Of a DNA stretch of 64,000 nt, positions 8,653-18,278 are shown in pieces. Under the pieces are notes generated by a model. The model ran no database searches. It was given only the letters and a program-made list of their open reading frames with translations, and was not told the origin of the DNA. The stretch is from Cytophaga hutchinsonii ATCC 33406 (lineage in GTDB: Bacteria > Bacteroidota > Bacteroidia > Cytophagales > Cytophagaceae). The translations under genes and the position numbers were made by a program. Positions within the stretch are counted from its first letter, which is position 1; the number at the start of each line of letters is the position of its first letter. The stretch spans positions 1,117,501 through 1,181,500 of the forward strand of contig NC_008255.1 in assembly GCF_000014145.1 (NCBI RefSeq), written 5' to 3'.

Positions 8653-11208
8653 TTAATTAGATATAATAATCTTTTTGATCAGCACTTTTGAATCAGAGGT
8701 AAATTTGATCAGATAAATACCGGGTTTTAAATCTGAAACATCAAGTTGATTTTTCATTGCACTTATTTTTAACGTTTCTCCTTCAATAGTACTTATTACT
8801 ATTTCATCAAATAATTGATCTGTAGCAATAAAAATTTCTGTGTTTGCCGGATTGGGAAAAATAGAAATATGCTCGTCCTTATTATTTATATCTAAGTTGG
8901 ATGTAGCAATTTGTTTACTTATTAATACCGGTTTGTCAAATACCGTACAGTTGTTATCCTCCCAATCCAATCCGGCACCAACAGTGACACACGATGCTAT
9001 ATAATAGTATCCTTCTTCAAAAGTATTTTCATATACTTTTCCTGTGTACGAAATGGAGTACGTTCCTCCTGCAGAAATCAAATCAGAACGCATCGCTGAG
9101 TTGTAAAACTCAGGCACTGCATATCTAAATAACGGGTTTATGTAGCTGTATTTTTCTTTTTGAATATAAAGCGTATAGAACCACCAGGTACAATTACCTG
9201 TTCCTACATTTTTTACTTCGGCATTAAATTCAAAGTTCGTATTGTAATCCCAGTGATATGAAGAAAGACTGGTTTTTGAGTATGTTAAATCCGGCAATGG
9301 TGTATTATTAATATGAATAGGAATGGAAGCTACATTGTTAAGTTCATTTGTTTCGTAAATAAAATCTTTACAATCTGCTTTAATCAGGATGTAATAATTT
9401 CCTGTTGGAATTTGAAGCGGAATGGTACATTGAGCATAATCAAGCAATGTGGTATAAATCAATATGTCGTCACCTGAAAGATTCTGATCTTGTGAAATGT
9501 ATATTCCTGTAAGAGAACCAACTTCAAGCCCCGGCCCAATATTCGTTGTGTTATATTGAATTCTCGGTCTGTCTAAAACAGATAATGTACCGTTGTTTTG
9601 AAATGTAAACTTTGCATTAGTAATCGTAAGATCTGGTTTTACATAATTATCCGGCGGTATAAGGTTGTTAACTTTTATAATTGCAGTATTGTTCTTTTCA
9701 CTGATTTCTGTTACATCACCCATGTAATCAGCAATAATGATAACATACGCAGGCTCATTTAAATTTTTGGGTAACGGAAGTGTAAACTGTGCAGAATAGG
9801 CAGTTCCAGGCGCTAGTTCTGATACAGGATATATTCTGCTCACATCTGATATGTCAGGTATCGTATCGCTGGATATTAAAATAATGTTGTAGAACGATGA
9901 CGTAGTCACATTTCCATAATTGGTTACGGTTGAAAGAATTGTATAACCAGTTCCGGCAAAATGATCTGCAGGAGCTTTGTAACTTATTTTTAGATCCGGC
10001 AGCTGCAAGTCGTGACTGTATATACCAACTTCCATTTCATCCTCATTGTTGTTTTCAAAAATTTCTGCAAGGATTTTGCCAGGATCTGCGGATACGATAA
10101 GCGTATAATTTCCATCCGTCAGATTTGCAGGCACAACCACAGACACTGAAATGGTATCTCTGCTTAATATTGGAAAGCGTTTTGATATTGTTCCGGTTTT
10201 TAAATTCACTATATCACCATAAAGGCTCTTCACAGAAATGGAGTAGGTAACGGGACCTGTATAGATATTCCCTGAATAATTAGATAATACAAACGTTACG
10301 TTGGTTGGAGTTGCCTTGTCAAGTGTGGCTTTATCCTGAAGGATGTCTACCATAAAGTCAGGCAATCTGGAACAGGATAAATATTTTTTTGTAATGTTAT
10401 CGTAAAAGAAACGCATGCGCTGGAGTTGCTGTGGCGTAAATGTGTTTCTGCAATTTTGTGGTGCATAGGACATGAAGTTCGCCGGATTGGGATGATAAAC
10501 TGTACCGTTTGCATCTGTTTGGGAAGAAGTGTATTGGCAGGTCTGAGAAGATACCATGTTGTATAAGTTAGGATCTGCCGGTGTATCACAAATAAAATCG
10601 CCCGCAGTACTGCAATTGGAACCATTAACAAGTTCCTTTCCATACAGATCGTCATGCGTATGGTACAGATTGAAATAATGCCCCAGTTCATGAAGCAGCA
10701 CATCCTCATTATAACAGGGGTTTTGAATCACAATAAATCCATCGCCATCCCAACCCAAACTCGCATATCCACAGGCAGAGATCTGATTGATTTGTGCAAC
10801 AATAAATAAATCCACCGTGCGTGGATCGTTATAGGCATCTAGTAATTCCCACTGCTCGTCATAACTATCCAGATTTAACCACCTGTTATTTGGAATAAAA
10901 TCAATAGCTCCACAAAGTTGAAATTCAATTCCTATTGAGGCGAATACAAGATTGGCTTTTCCTATTTCTCTCATAATAGAAATGGAGTCAATATATGAAG
11001 CGGAACTTTCCGGAATAACAACATGTATTTTCAATGGTACGATGTCGTTTGCAGCTGAAGTTCTTAAATTTCTGCCTGAGCTATAATATCTCGAGATAGC
11101 ATCTGATGAGAGCTTTACAGTCTTTGACGTGTCAGTGTCAGAATAATTCTGAGAAAAAACGAATAATGGACTGCAGAAAAGAAACAAAAGTAAATAGATG
11201 TATTTCAT
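8653..11208 (-). CDS. Secreted M43-like metalloprotease with CARDB repeats and T9SS sorting domain
   Basis: About 851 residues. I take the ATG at 11208, the start of MKYIYLLLFLFCS, an evident signal peptide; an in-frame ATG 8 codons upstream is less likely. The zinc motif HELGHYFNLYH is near residue 172 and a Met-turn FMSYA follows, as in pappalysin-type (M43) metalloproteases. Four CARDB-like beta domains follow (openings such as LPDFMVDI, LPDLKISY, KPDLTITN and LPDLTYSK). The last 80 residues are a type IX secretion C-terminal domain (ISIFPNPANTEIFI...GIYLIKF...KKIIISN). The protein should be exported by Sec, then secreted or anchored at the cell surface by the T9SS. It stands alone, on the strand opposite to the tRNA-like RNA. 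Confidence 0.9.
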   Translation of the reverse strand: MKYIYLLLFLFCSPLFVFSQNYSDTDTSKTVKLSSDAISRYYSSGRNLRTSAANDIVPLKIHVVIPESSASYIDSISIMREIGKANLVFASIGIEFQLCGAIDFIPNNRWLNLDSYDEQWELLDAYNDPRTVDLFIVAQINQISACGYASLGWDGDGFIVIQNPCYNEDVLLHELGHYFNLYHTHDDLYGKELVNGSNCSTAGDFICDTPADPNLYNMVSSQTCQYTSSQTDANGTVYHPNPANFMSYAPQNCRNTFTPQQLQRMRFFYDNITKKYLSCSRLPDFMVDILQDKATLDKATPTNVTFVLSNYSGNIYTGPVTYSISVKSLYGDIVNLKTGTISKRFPILSRDTISVSVVVPANLTDGNYTLIVSADPGKILAEIFENNNEDEMEVGIYSHDLQLPDLKISYKAPADHFAGTGYTILSTVTNYGNVTTSSFYNIILISSDTIPDISDVSRIYPVSELAPGTAYSAQFTLPLPKNLNEPAYVIIIADYMGDVTEISEKNNTAIIKVNNLIPPDNYVKPDLTITNAKFTFQNNGTLSVLDRPRIQYNTTNIGPGLEVGSLTGIYISQDQNLSGDDILIYTTLLDYAQCTIPLQIPTGNYYILIKADCKDFIYETNELNNVASIPIHINNTPLPDLTYSKTSLSSYHWDYNTNFEFNAEVKNVGTGNCTWWFYTLYIQKEKYSYINPLFRYAVPEFYNSAMRSDLISAGGTYSISYTGKVYENTFEEGYYYIASCVTVGAGLDWEDNNCTVFDKPVLISKQIATSNLDINNKDEHISIFPNPANTEIFIATDQLFDEIVISTIEGETLKISAMKNQLDVSDLKPGIYLIKFTSDSKVLIKKIIISN

Positions 11209-11268
11209 ATGGGGTTGTGTAATTGACAACAAGTTTACAAAAAAACAATAGTTATTTATACAAATTAT

Positions 11269-12150
11269 TTAATTACCAGTGAACACCCGTACCCAATCTA
11301 CATACATGCTCCCTGTTTCAATCGTTGAAGGGGAAGGGTTATTAAAATAATCTCCGCCGACGGCAAGGTTTAAAGCAATGTTTTGATCTTTGCCAAACAT
11401 CTCATCAATGTAGTTACCCGGAGAGGCCGCATTTGTTAAGGTGCGGATTATTTTTCCATCCAGCATAAACGTAAGTTTTGTTTCTTCCCAGATCACTTCA
11501 TATACATGCCAATATAAGGTGAGATCTTTTGTTCCCGTATAATCTACGCCGCTTGTCCAGGGTACGTCGCTTTTACCGGCTGTTGCCCCGTAAAAATAAT
11601 TTGTTCCATATTGAAAAGGCAAGTGTCCTTTTGCTTCCATTACATCGATCTCCCCGTTGGTTGGCCAGGCATCACCATAACTCCAGAATGCAGGCCACAT
11701 GCCATACCCCGGCGCCAGCTTGATGCGTGCGGAAAGACGTATCTTAGGTGTTGAAGTGTTTGCGGAAATCGATGTTTTCGATTCTATCCGCGCTGACGTG
11801 AAATCAAATGTTTTTTGTGAATCGCTATATGGTTCTTTGTTGCCGGTTACCGTTTCTTTGATTGCGGTAATTGTTAATATGCCATTTTCAAGATGAATGT
11901 TTTTTGGATGGTTGGAATAGTATTGATATTCGTTGTTATACGCACCGCTTTGCCAGATATTCCAATTGCTGAGATCTGTACTGAAAGACTCTTCCAGTAC
12001 TTTGTTCCATCCGGCATTAATAACTGCAGTTTCGTTCATGTCATAATTCAGTGTGTCTGCGGCTTTAGAAACAGCGGGTGTATCAGTTGTTTTTTTACAG
12101 CCATTCAGCAAAAGAATTGCTGCACCTGCTGCAAGTAAGATTTTTTTCAT
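11269..12150 (-). CDS. GH16 family glycoside hydrolase, lipoprotein
   Basis: About 293 residues from the ATG at 12150, chosen because it starts a lipoprotein signal (MKKILLAAGAAILLLNGC, lipidated Cys C18). The open frame extends 41 codons further upstream without signal-peptide character. The GH16 catalytic motif is GEIDVME, with E167 as nucleophile, D169 and E172 as acid/base. WPAFW lies just before it, as in laminarinases and other beta-glucanases. It probably cleaves beta-1,3- or mixed-linked glucans at the outer membrane. The exact substrate cannot be told. It follows the Cys4 protein cluster on the same strand. Confidence 0.9.
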   Translation of the reverse strand: MKKILLAAGAAILLLNGCKKTTDTPAVSKAADTLNYDMNETAVINAGWNKVLEESFSTDLSNWNIWQSGAYNNEYQYYSNHPKNIHLENGILTITAIKETVTGNKEPYSDSQKTFDFTSARIESKTSISANTSTPKIRLSARIKLAPGYGMWPAFWSYGDAWPTNGEIDVMEAKGHLPFQYGTNYFYGATAGKSDVPWTSGVDYTGTKDLTLYWHVYEVIWEETKLTFMLDGKIIRTLTNAASPGNYIDEMFGKDQNIALNLAVGGDYFNNPSPSTIETGSMYVDWVRVFTGN

Positions 12151-12214
12151 AGATATGTAATATGAGTTGAAATGTGTGCGTATGCGGCCTGCAATTTTTC
12201 TGGTTATATAAAGT

Positions 12215-12424
12215 TCAGCATGCTTGTATCTGATCTGCATAATAGATACCGCATACGTTTCCGTTTGCAGCAAATACAGTGTTCAGATAAGGCTGATCTT
12301 TTCCTCTGAAATCATATACATAATTTTTCACAGCTGCCGCAAAAGCGCTTAACAGCATCACCTTGTAAGATATTGTATTCAACAGTACATAGATCGGGAT
12401 ATGGATATCTTTGAAACGTATCAT
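12215..12424 (-). pseudogene. Degenerate copy of the Cys4 membrane protein family
   Basis: This is the fourth copy of the tandem family to its right. The reading frame starts as MIRFKDIHIP like its neighbours. A one-base loss near 12390 then shifts the frame, and a one-base gain near 12325 (GAAAAATTATG where the intact copies have GAAAAATATG) restores it. In the correct frame the segment between would read CTVEYNILQGDAVKRFCGSCEK, the family's Cys motif. After ADQIQ the copy stops at 12215, so the membrane segment and the whole C-terminal domain are missing. The gene is therefore truncated and has two compensating frameshifts. It is probably not functional. Confidence 0.8.
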
Positions 12425-12429
12425 AGTTA

Positions 12430-13176
12430 TTACCAAAAATCAGAAGGGCAAACCAAACCCATTATTGCCGTTCGTTTTTTTAGAAAGATATGAATAAATT
12501 TAGTATGTCTTATTTTTATTATAATCTTATTGCAACCTGCAAAATTGAAATGATACGTCTTTTTTTGTTCGGTTGTGTAATAAGTCTTATTCGACATGTA
12601 TTTTCCTGAACGTGTTCTGTTTTTTGAAGTTGGAATGTTGTATCGCACTGTTGATACTACTACTTTAATTTTATCCAAAGGTTTTATGGAATCCGGCAAA
12701 TAAATACTATTCTGATTTTCTAATAAAAACGATTCCTCTAACGTGTCGTTTTTATAGATATCTACGGTAACCCGATACATGGCTTTGTCATTGCCTGTAT
12801 GTATGGTTTTTAATTCCGTGCTGTCTGTTGTTTGTTGCACAATTGTTTGCGGTTCTGTACGATGAGCTTTAGTATTATTACTCGTTAAGAATATTCTTAA
12901 AAATAAGGAAGTGGCGATTAGTTTTGATACAAAAGAAGAATAAAACGGGCGGTTTGTTTTTAGTGCAGGTGATGCTTGTATCTGGTCTGCATAATAGATG
13001 CCGCATGCCTTACCCGTTGCTGAAAAAACAGCATTCAGATAAGCCTGATCTTTTCCCCGGAAATCATAGACATATTTTTCACAGCTGCCGCAAAAACGTT
13101 TAATATCATCGCCGGGCAGCGTATCATACTCAACGGAGCAAGGTTTGGGAATGTGTATGTCTTTGAAACGGATCAT
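12430..13176 (-). CDS. Cys4-domain membrane protein, tandem paralogue 1
   Basis: About 248 residues from the ATG at 13176 (MIRFKDIHIP, the start shared by all copies; the frame opens 8 codons earlier). Residues 1-70 carry four conserved Cys (C13, C29, C32, C58) in PCSVEYD...KRFCGSCEKYVYDFRGK...CGIYY. This resembles the N-terminal Cys domain found in some Bacteroidota TonB-related and carboxypeptidase-regulatory-domain proteins and could bind a metal. A hydrophobic segment (about 84-100) follows, then a beta-rich tail with IYLPDSIKPLDKIKVVV. The topology suggests Cys domain inside and beta domain outside, but this is inference. Function unknown. Confidence 0.7.
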   Translation of the reverse strand: MIRFKDIHIPKPCSVEYDTLPGDDIKRFCGSCEKYVYDFRGKDQAYLNAVFSATGKACGIYYADQIQASPALKTNRPFYSSFVSKLIATSLFLRIFLTSNNTKAHRTEPQTIVQQTTDSTELKTIHTGNDKAMYRVTVDIYKNDTLEESFLLENQNSIYLPDSIKPLDKIKVVVSTVRYNIPTSKNRTRSGKYMSNKTYYTTEQKKTYHFNFAGCNKIIIKIRHTKFIHIFLKKRTAIMGLVCPSDFW

Positions 13177-13206
13177 ATGGGTGTAACGTATGTTAGCCAA
13201 AAAATC

Positions 13207-13899
13207 TTACCAGAAATTTCCAGGAACACCAGCTGTTCTTCGTCTTCTGAATATTCTGACCTGTTTTCGATTATTTATGTTAATGATAATTTCAGGAGTA
13301 TCTTTATATACAAAACGATATTTTTTTCTATGTGTTTTATATTTGCGTCCACTGGAGAAGTGCGTATTTTTCGTTTTAAAGACAATAACTAAAATATGAT
13401 CATCAGGCTGAATATTATCCGGCAGGAATATAAACCGTTCATGTGCGTCTATATTATGTTTATAAAGAATATTGTTAATGAATACGGTGAGTTCATATTT
13501 GTGAGAAACAGAAGTACGATTTTTAAAGACTACACGAATACTTCCGCTGTCACTGCTTATTTGCTCCGTTACGTGTACAAAAGGAGAGGCGGCTTGTGTA
13601 TCCTGACCGGAGAACAATGTTTTGATCAGAAGTAGCAGGCTTAAAAATTTACTGCTTAGTGAATAATAAAAAGGGTGTTGAATTTTTAGTAATGGTTTCT
13701 GAATCTGATCTTCATAATAGATGCCGCATACGTTTCCGTTTGCAGTAAATATATCGTTCAGATAACTCTGGTTTTTTCCTCTGAAATCATATACATATTT
13801 TTCACAGCTGCCGCAAAAGCGTTTAGTATTATCTCCGGGCAGCATATCATACTCCACAGAGCAAGGTTTTGGGATTTGTATGTCTTTGAAACGGATCAT
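13207..13899 (-). CDS. Cys4-domain membrane protein, tandem paralogue 2
   Basis: About 230 residues from the ATG at 13899 (MIRFKDIQIPKPCSVEYD). The layout is as in paralogue 1: a Cys4 N-terminal region ending in CGIYYEDQIQ, a hydrophobic stretch (LSLLLLIKTLFSG) and a C-terminal beta domain with FIFLPDNIQPDDHILVIVF. The tail is rich in Arg and Lys. It lies 31 bases from paralogue 1 and about 40 from paralogue 3. The N-terminal 70 residues are far more conserved among copies than the rest, which suggests selection on the Cys domain and diversification outside. Confidence 0.7.
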   Translation of the reverse strand: MIRFKDIQIPKPCSVEYDMLPGDNTKRFCGSCEKYVYDFRGKNQSYLNDIFTANGNVCGIYYEDQIQKPLLKIQHPFYYSLSSKFLSLLLLIKTLFSGQDTQAASPFVHVTEQISSDSGSIRVVFKNRTSVSHKYELTVFINNILYKHNIDAHERFIFLPDNIQPDDHILVIVFKTKNTHFSSGRKYKTHRKKYRFVYKDTPEIIININNRKQVRIFRRRRTAGVPGNFW

Positions 13900-13935
13900 A
13901 AAATTGTATATGTAATTTAGTTTATGCAGCAATTT

Positions 13936-14646
13936 TTAATAATCTCTATAATCTCCCACAACACTTCTGCGTTTGCCTCTGATCTGTCTTTTTTTGATCA
14001 ATGTAAAATGAAATTTATAATCTATTTCAACAACAATTTTATCTGCTTCTTTAAATGTAAATAAATACTCTTTGTGTTTTATAGAGTGCGATACATTGTG
14101 ATATCGCAGGGCTTTCTTTTTGTGTACTATAATTTTAATGCTGTCATCCGGAGATGTTGCATCGGGCATAAACAAATAACCATCATATACAGATATGTTC
14201 TTTTTGTATAAGACAGTGTTAATATAAATACTGATGGTATACGAGTTGTATTTTTTTGGCTTGTTTTTAAACTGTGCTTTGATTGCAGCTATACTATCCT
14301 GCTGTTCGTAATGTACAGGTGGGTAATATGTAGTTGAAGCATCTGTATGATGACTAGTTAAAAAAGTTTTGACGAAAAGAGCTATACTTACAGCTTTTGT
14401 TACGAGTGTATAATAAAATGGACGTTCTATACGTATGCTTGGTTTTTGTATTTGATCTTCATAATACACGCCACACACTTTTCCGTGAGTGTTGAATACC
14501 TTATTTAAATACGCTTCATTCTTCCCTCTGAAATCATATACATGCTCTTTACAATTACTGCAAAGGCGTTTCATTTCATCGCCGGGCAGCGCATCATAGT
14601 TCACAGAGCAAGGTTTGGGGATGTGTATGTCTTTATAACGGATCAT
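13936..14646 (-). CDS. Cys4-domain membrane protein, tandem paralogue 3
   Basis: A 236-residue copy starting MIRYKDIHIPKPCSVNYD, the upstream-most of the set and the one whose start is unambiguous. Cys are at 13, 29, 32 and 58. A hydrophobic segment (AVSIALFVKTFL) is followed by the beta domain with YLFMPDATSPDDSIKIIV and a strongly basic C-terminus (KKRQIRGKRR). The intact copies are spaced by 30-40 bases and are probably co-transcribed. I do not know a function for the family. Confidence 0.7.
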   Translation of the reverse strand: MIRYKDIHIPKPCSVNYDALPGDEMKRLCSNCKEHVYDFRGKNEAYLNKVFNTHGKVCGVYYEDQIQKPSIRIERPFYYTLVTKAVSIALFVKTFLTSHHTDASTTYYPPVHYEQQDSIAAIKAQFKNKPKKYNSYTISIYINTVLYKKNISVYDGYLFMPDATSPDDSIKIIVHKKKALRYHNVSHSIKHKEYLFTFKEADKIVVEIDYKFHFTLIKKRQIRGKRRSVVGDYRDY

Positions 14647-14777
14647 TTTGATGCTTTTAAAGCCATATATACGATTTTGGGGCAGGATAGTAACTTCTTT
14701 TTCGAATTAATTGACTTTCAGTGGATAAATGCTGAAATTATACGAGTTAATCAGAACCTTCCCCGCACATCAATTGT

Positions 14778-15464
14778 TTGAACATTATGGAACATTACAT
14801 CGAAGAATCTCAGCAACACACTTCCGAAGCTATTTCTGCCAAAGAGCTTCGTGATACATTTATCGAATATGTTTTGATGAATGGTAAACTTCCGCAATCT
14901 GTTTTTCAATTCATGAAAACATTGAACAGAAGGGAATCAGAATTTTATGAGCACTACAATTCTTTTCAGGCCTTAGAGAAAGATGTCTGGATGGGTATCT
15001 TTGAAGAAACTCTTTCCAAGCTCAAAAGTGAAGAAGTATACGAGTCGTATTCTGCAAGGGAAAAACTGCTTTCCTTCTATTACACCTGGATCGAAGTATT
15101 GAAAAATTACCGCAGCTATATTGTGCATACGTCTAAATTGAGCTTACGTCCGGATAACTGGATGAACTCGCCAATCAAGGCGTTCAGAGAGCCGTTTCTT
15201 GCGTATGCAAAGAGTCTTATCAATGAAGGCATTGATAAGAATGAAGTGGTGAAACGTCCGTATTTGTCAGATAACTACGATAAACTTGTATGGATGCAGC
15301 TGATGTTTGTGTTGAAATTCTGGATGGACGATGAGAGCCGTGGCTTTGAACGTACAGACGCAGCCATTGAAAAAGCAGTAAATCTTTCCTTTGATCTGAT
15401 GGGTAATTCGGTATTGGACTCTGTTGTTGACTTTGGAAAGTTCCTGTTTCAGAAGTATAATTGA
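14778..15464 (+). CDS. TetR-like transcriptional regulator (TetR_C-type C-terminal domain)
   Basis: A 228-residue, mostly helical protein. The N-terminal part (about 22-70) has the shape of a divergent TetR helix-turn-helix (LRDTFIEYVLMNGKLPQSVFQFMKTLN), and the remainder resembles the C-terminal ligand/dimer domain of a Bacteroidota TetR subgroup, with FWMDDES near residue 177. An alternative ATG is 3 codons in. It lies 177 bases upstream of the ABC1 kinase gene on the same strand, a pairing that suggests a shared function. Ligand unknown. Confidence 0.7.
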   Translation: MNIMEHYIEESQQHTSEAISAKELRDTFIEYVLMNGKLPQSVFQFMKTLNRRESEFYEHYNSFQALEKDVWMGIFEETLSKLKSEEVYESYSAREKLLSFYYTWIEVLKNYRSYIVHTSKLSLRPDNWMNSPIKAFREPFLAYAKSLINEGIDKNEVVKRPYLSDNYDKLVWMQLMFVLKFWMDDESRGFERTDAAIEKAVNLSFDLMGNSVLDSVVDFGKFLFQKYN

Positions 15465-15641
15465 GTTTTATTGACTTCATGAATTTTAGGATTAAAAAAT
15501 TAAGTGAATTACAATTGACATATTATATGTCAGCAGAATAATTAATTTATTCCTGATCAAATGAATTTCATCTGAAGCAAAAAATAGACAGCTCAGGATA
15601 ATCCCAATTACTGATTAATCCAATAAATCCTAATCCCAATT

Positions 15642-16958
15642 ATGAAAGAGCAAAATAATATTCCTACCAGTAAAGTTGAACGTGCAACCAAATTTGTACA
15701 GACAGGAGCAAAGATAGGAGGGAATTATATCAAGCATTATGCGAAGAAGGCTTTCAATCCGGAGTTGACAAAGGAACAGCTGCATGAAGATAATTCGAAA
15801 GATGTATATGAAACGCTTAGTCAGCTTAAAGGCAGTGCGCTGAAAGTAGCACAGATGCTGAGTCAGGATAAGAATATGCTTCCTCAGGCATATGTTGATA
15901 AATTCACAATGGCACAGTACAGTGCACCGCCTTTGTCATATCCATTAGTAGTTAAAACCTTTCAGAAATATTTTGGCAAGTCGCCTGAGTCGATGTTTGA
16001 TACCTTTGAACGTAATGCTTCTAATGCAGCATCCATCGGACAGGTTCATAAAGCAACCAAAGATGGTAAAGTTTTCGCCGTTAAAATTCAATATCCCGGT
16101 GTAGCCGAAAGCGTTTCATCTGATCTGAAGTTGGTAAAGCCATTCGCTCTTCGATTAATGAACATGAAGGAGAAGGATCTGGACATGTATATGGATGAAG
16201 TAGAATCTAAACTGATTGAGGAGACGGATTACGAACTTGAGTTGAGACGGTCGAACGAAATTTCAACGCAATGCGCACACATTACAGGTTTAGTCTTTCC
16301 TGCATATTACCCCGAATATTCAAGCAAACGTATCCTTACTATGGATTGGCTGGAAGGGTTACATATGAAAGAGTTTCTGGCAACAAATCCTTCGCAGGAA
16401 ATCCGGAATCAAATAGGGCAGCTGTTGTGGGATTTCTATGATTTCCAAATGCATCAGTTACGTACGGTACACGCAGACCCGCATCCGGGGAATTTTCTGA
16501 TGCGCAGCAATGGTTCACTTGGCGTTATTGACTTTGGATGTGTAAAAGAAATTCCCGAAGAATTTTATACCGAATATTTTAAACTGCTGAATAAAGAAGT
16601 AATAGAAGATAAAACGGAATTACTGAAAACCTTTGAACGATTGAATTTCTTTGATGCGGAAGATACTGCTTTGCAGCGTGAAATATTTTTTGATTTATTC
16701 TGTGAGATGACGCATTTGCTTGGCTTGCCGTTCTACAGCGAAACATTCGACTTCAGTGATGATTCCTATTTCAAAAGAATTTATGATTTTGGAGAGCACA
16801 TCAGCAACGTAAAAGAAATTAAAGATGCCCGCCAGGCACGTGGTTCGCGGCATGGTATTTATATTAATCGTACTTATTTCGGTTTGTATAATTTACTGAA
16901 TCAATTGGGTGCAAATGTGCGTACAAAGTCTTATGGTGAAGTAGCGATAGAGGTATAA
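15642..16958 (+). CDS. ABC1/AarF (UbiB) family atypical kinase
   Basis: A 438-residue ABC1 kinase. It shows the Lys motif LKGSALKVAQML (about 64-75), the Ala-rich loop NAASIGQVH in place of the usual glycine-rich loop, the catalytic stretch VHADPHPGNF (about residue 277) and the metal-binding VIDFGCVK. In other bacteria such proteins support ubiquinone or lipid-linked metabolism. Here the target is unknown. The TetR-like gene lies just upstream, and a terminator at 16986-17021 ends the unit. Confidence 0.9.
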   Translation: MKEQNNIPTSKVERATKFVQTGAKIGGNYIKHYAKKAFNPELTKEQLHEDNSKDVYETLSQLKGSALKVAQMLSQDKNMLPQAYVDKFTMAQYSAPPLSYPLVVKTFQKYFGKSPESMFDTFERNASNAASIGQVHKATKDGKVFAVKIQYPGVAESVSSDLKLVKPFALRLMNMKEKDLDMYMDEVESKLIEETDYELELRRSNEISTQCAHITGLVFPAYYPEYSSKRILTMDWLEGLHMKEFLATNPSQEIRNQIGQLLWDFYDFQMHQLRTVHADPHPGNFLMRSNGSLGVIDFGCVKEIPEEFYTEYFKLLNKEVIEDKTELLKTFERLNFFDAEDTALQREIFFDLFCEMTHLLGLPFYSETFDFSDDSYFKRIYDFGEHISNVKEIKDARQARGSRHGIYINRTYFGLYNLLNQLGANVRTKSYGEVAIEV

Positions 16959-16985
16959 CTGAAAAAGTAAACAATATTTAATAGT

Positions 16986-17021
16986 AATAAGTCCCGTTAA
17001 TGAAGCGGGACTTATTTTTTT
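16986..17021 (+). terminator. Intrinsic terminator after the ABC1 kinase gene
   Basis: An 11-bp stem (AATAAGTCCCG with CGGGACTTATT) with a 9-base loop and a run of T. It lies between the convergent ABC1 kinase gene and the small gene at 17025, and the A/T tracts on both sides could let it work in both directions. Confidence 0.9.
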
Positions 17022-17024
17022 GTC

Positions 17025-17345
17025 TTAGATAGCAGCAAGCAATCCAGTAAATGAATTTTTTAAGAACGAATTTTTATCGTCATTCATAAACTGTAGATAG
17101 GCTGTAATGGTATCTTTGCACGCACCATGTTCATTTGAAAAATGCTGTAGAATTTCAGGTGTGATTTCAGCAGGCTTTGATAAAAATAAGGAAAAGCAGA
17201 TGAATTGAATAAATTCATTTTCAATAACTGTATTGCTGCGTTTATGAATTTTTGCATAACGAAGTAATTCAAGATCCAGTTCATCCTGAAAATGTTCGTA
17301 AGCAGGCATGTCGTCGAGAGAAGCAGACACTTTTTTAATTATCAA
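17025..17345 (-). CDS. Hypothetical protein, 106 residues
   Basis: A small, probably all-helical protein with an acidic N-terminal part and aromatic-rich middle (NEFIQFICFSLFLSKPAEITPEILQHF). No signal peptide or known motif. It sits between the terminator at 16986-17021 and a stretch of AATTATGA repeats, on the same strand as the PhzF gene. I do not recognise it. It is supported by clean ends (a terminator after, a repeat before) and plausible composition. Confidence 0.5.
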   Translation of the reverse strand: MIIKKVSASLDDMPAYEHFQDELDLELLRYAKIHKRSNTVIENEFIQFICFSLFLSKPAEITPEILQHFSNEHGACKDTITAYLQFMNDDKNSFLKNSFTGLLAAI

Positions 17346-17440
17346 TTATGAGTTATAAATTATGAATTTCTCGCAGGAATAAATTCTGAAATTTACGTCT
17401 ATTGAAGTAAGTTATTTTTTTTTCATTCATAATTCATAAT

Positions 17441-18232
17441 TTATAACTCATAATTAATTACCCCTTTGGAATAAAGTTCTGCTTTGCCGCCGATAAATAC
17501 CCGGGTTCCGCCGTAGGTACAATGCAGGATACCGCCTCGTTTAGAGAGTTGTTTGGCAAACAGATTGTCTTTATTTAGTTTTTGCGCCCAGTACGGGATC
17601 AGCAAACAATGTGCTGATCCTGTAACAGGGTCTTCATCTATGCCGGATTGCGGTGCGAAAAACCGTGACACGAAATCGGCTGTATTTCCTTTTGCTGTAA
17701 TGATTACACCTATAGCAGCATCTAATTTTTTTAATACCTGGAGGTCGGGGTTAGCTTCTATAACTTCCTGTTCTGTTGCTACCTCAATTAAAATGAAACT
17801 TTTGCCCGTAGCAACGGCAACAGGGTTAAGTCCGAGGTCTGAACCATATGTTTTTGAAGCCGGCAATTCTTTAAATGTATCTGAAGGGAAATTTAATACG
17901 AGAATGTCTTTTTCTTTAATAACCTTTAGTTCGCCGCTCTTTGAACGAAAGCGGATCTCATTTTTCGGATAGTTTAATTCATTAAATAATATATGTGCAG
18001 CTGCTAATGTTGCATGCCCGCAAAGCGGTACTTCTACCTGCGGCGTAAACCAGCGGATCGTATATGTATCCTGATCTTTTACAAAGAATGCCGTTTCTGA
18101 AAGGTTATTCTGCGCTGCAACGGATTGCAGTAAACCGTCTGCCGGCCACGATTCAAGCGGGCAGACAGCAGCAGGGTTTCCGGTAAATGGTCCAAACGAA
18201 AAGGCATTAACAATATAGATCGGTAAAGACAT
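17441..18232 (-). CDS. PhzF family isomerase/epimerase
   Basis: A 263-residue PhzF-fold protein with the N-terminal family motif VNAFSFGPFTGNPAAVC (about 9-25), the catalytic Glu in NNLSETAFF (near residue 46), the repeat-half motif LCGHATLAAAH and the C-terminal DPVTGSAHC. Members act as isomerases on small metabolites; the substrate is not evident. Its stop codon lies inside an AATTATGAGTTATAA repeat. A 12-bp hairpin separates it from the small ORF upstream. Confidence 0.92.
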   Translation of the reverse strand: MSLPIYIVNAFSFGPFTGNPAAVCPLESWPADGLLQSVAAQNNLSETAFFVKDQDTYTIRWFTPQVEVPLCGHATLAAAHILFNELNYPKNEIRFRSKSGELKVIKEKDILVLNFPSDTFKELPASKTYGSDLGLNPVAVATGKSFILIEVATEQEVIEANPDLQVLKKLDAAIGVIITAKGNTADFVSRFFAPQSGIDEDPVTGSAHCLLIPYWAQKLNKDNLFAKQLSKRGGILHCTYGGTRVFIGGKAELYSKGVINYEL

Positions 18233-18278
18233 GTTGACGAATCAGGTGCGGGTGTTGGATGAATTTATAACGGATTTG

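Noticed and set aside
12151-12273. N-terminal extension of the GH16 gene to 12273
   Set aside because: The extension overlaps the Cys4 pseudogene, has no protein-like signal, and the lipoprotein signal begins at 12150.
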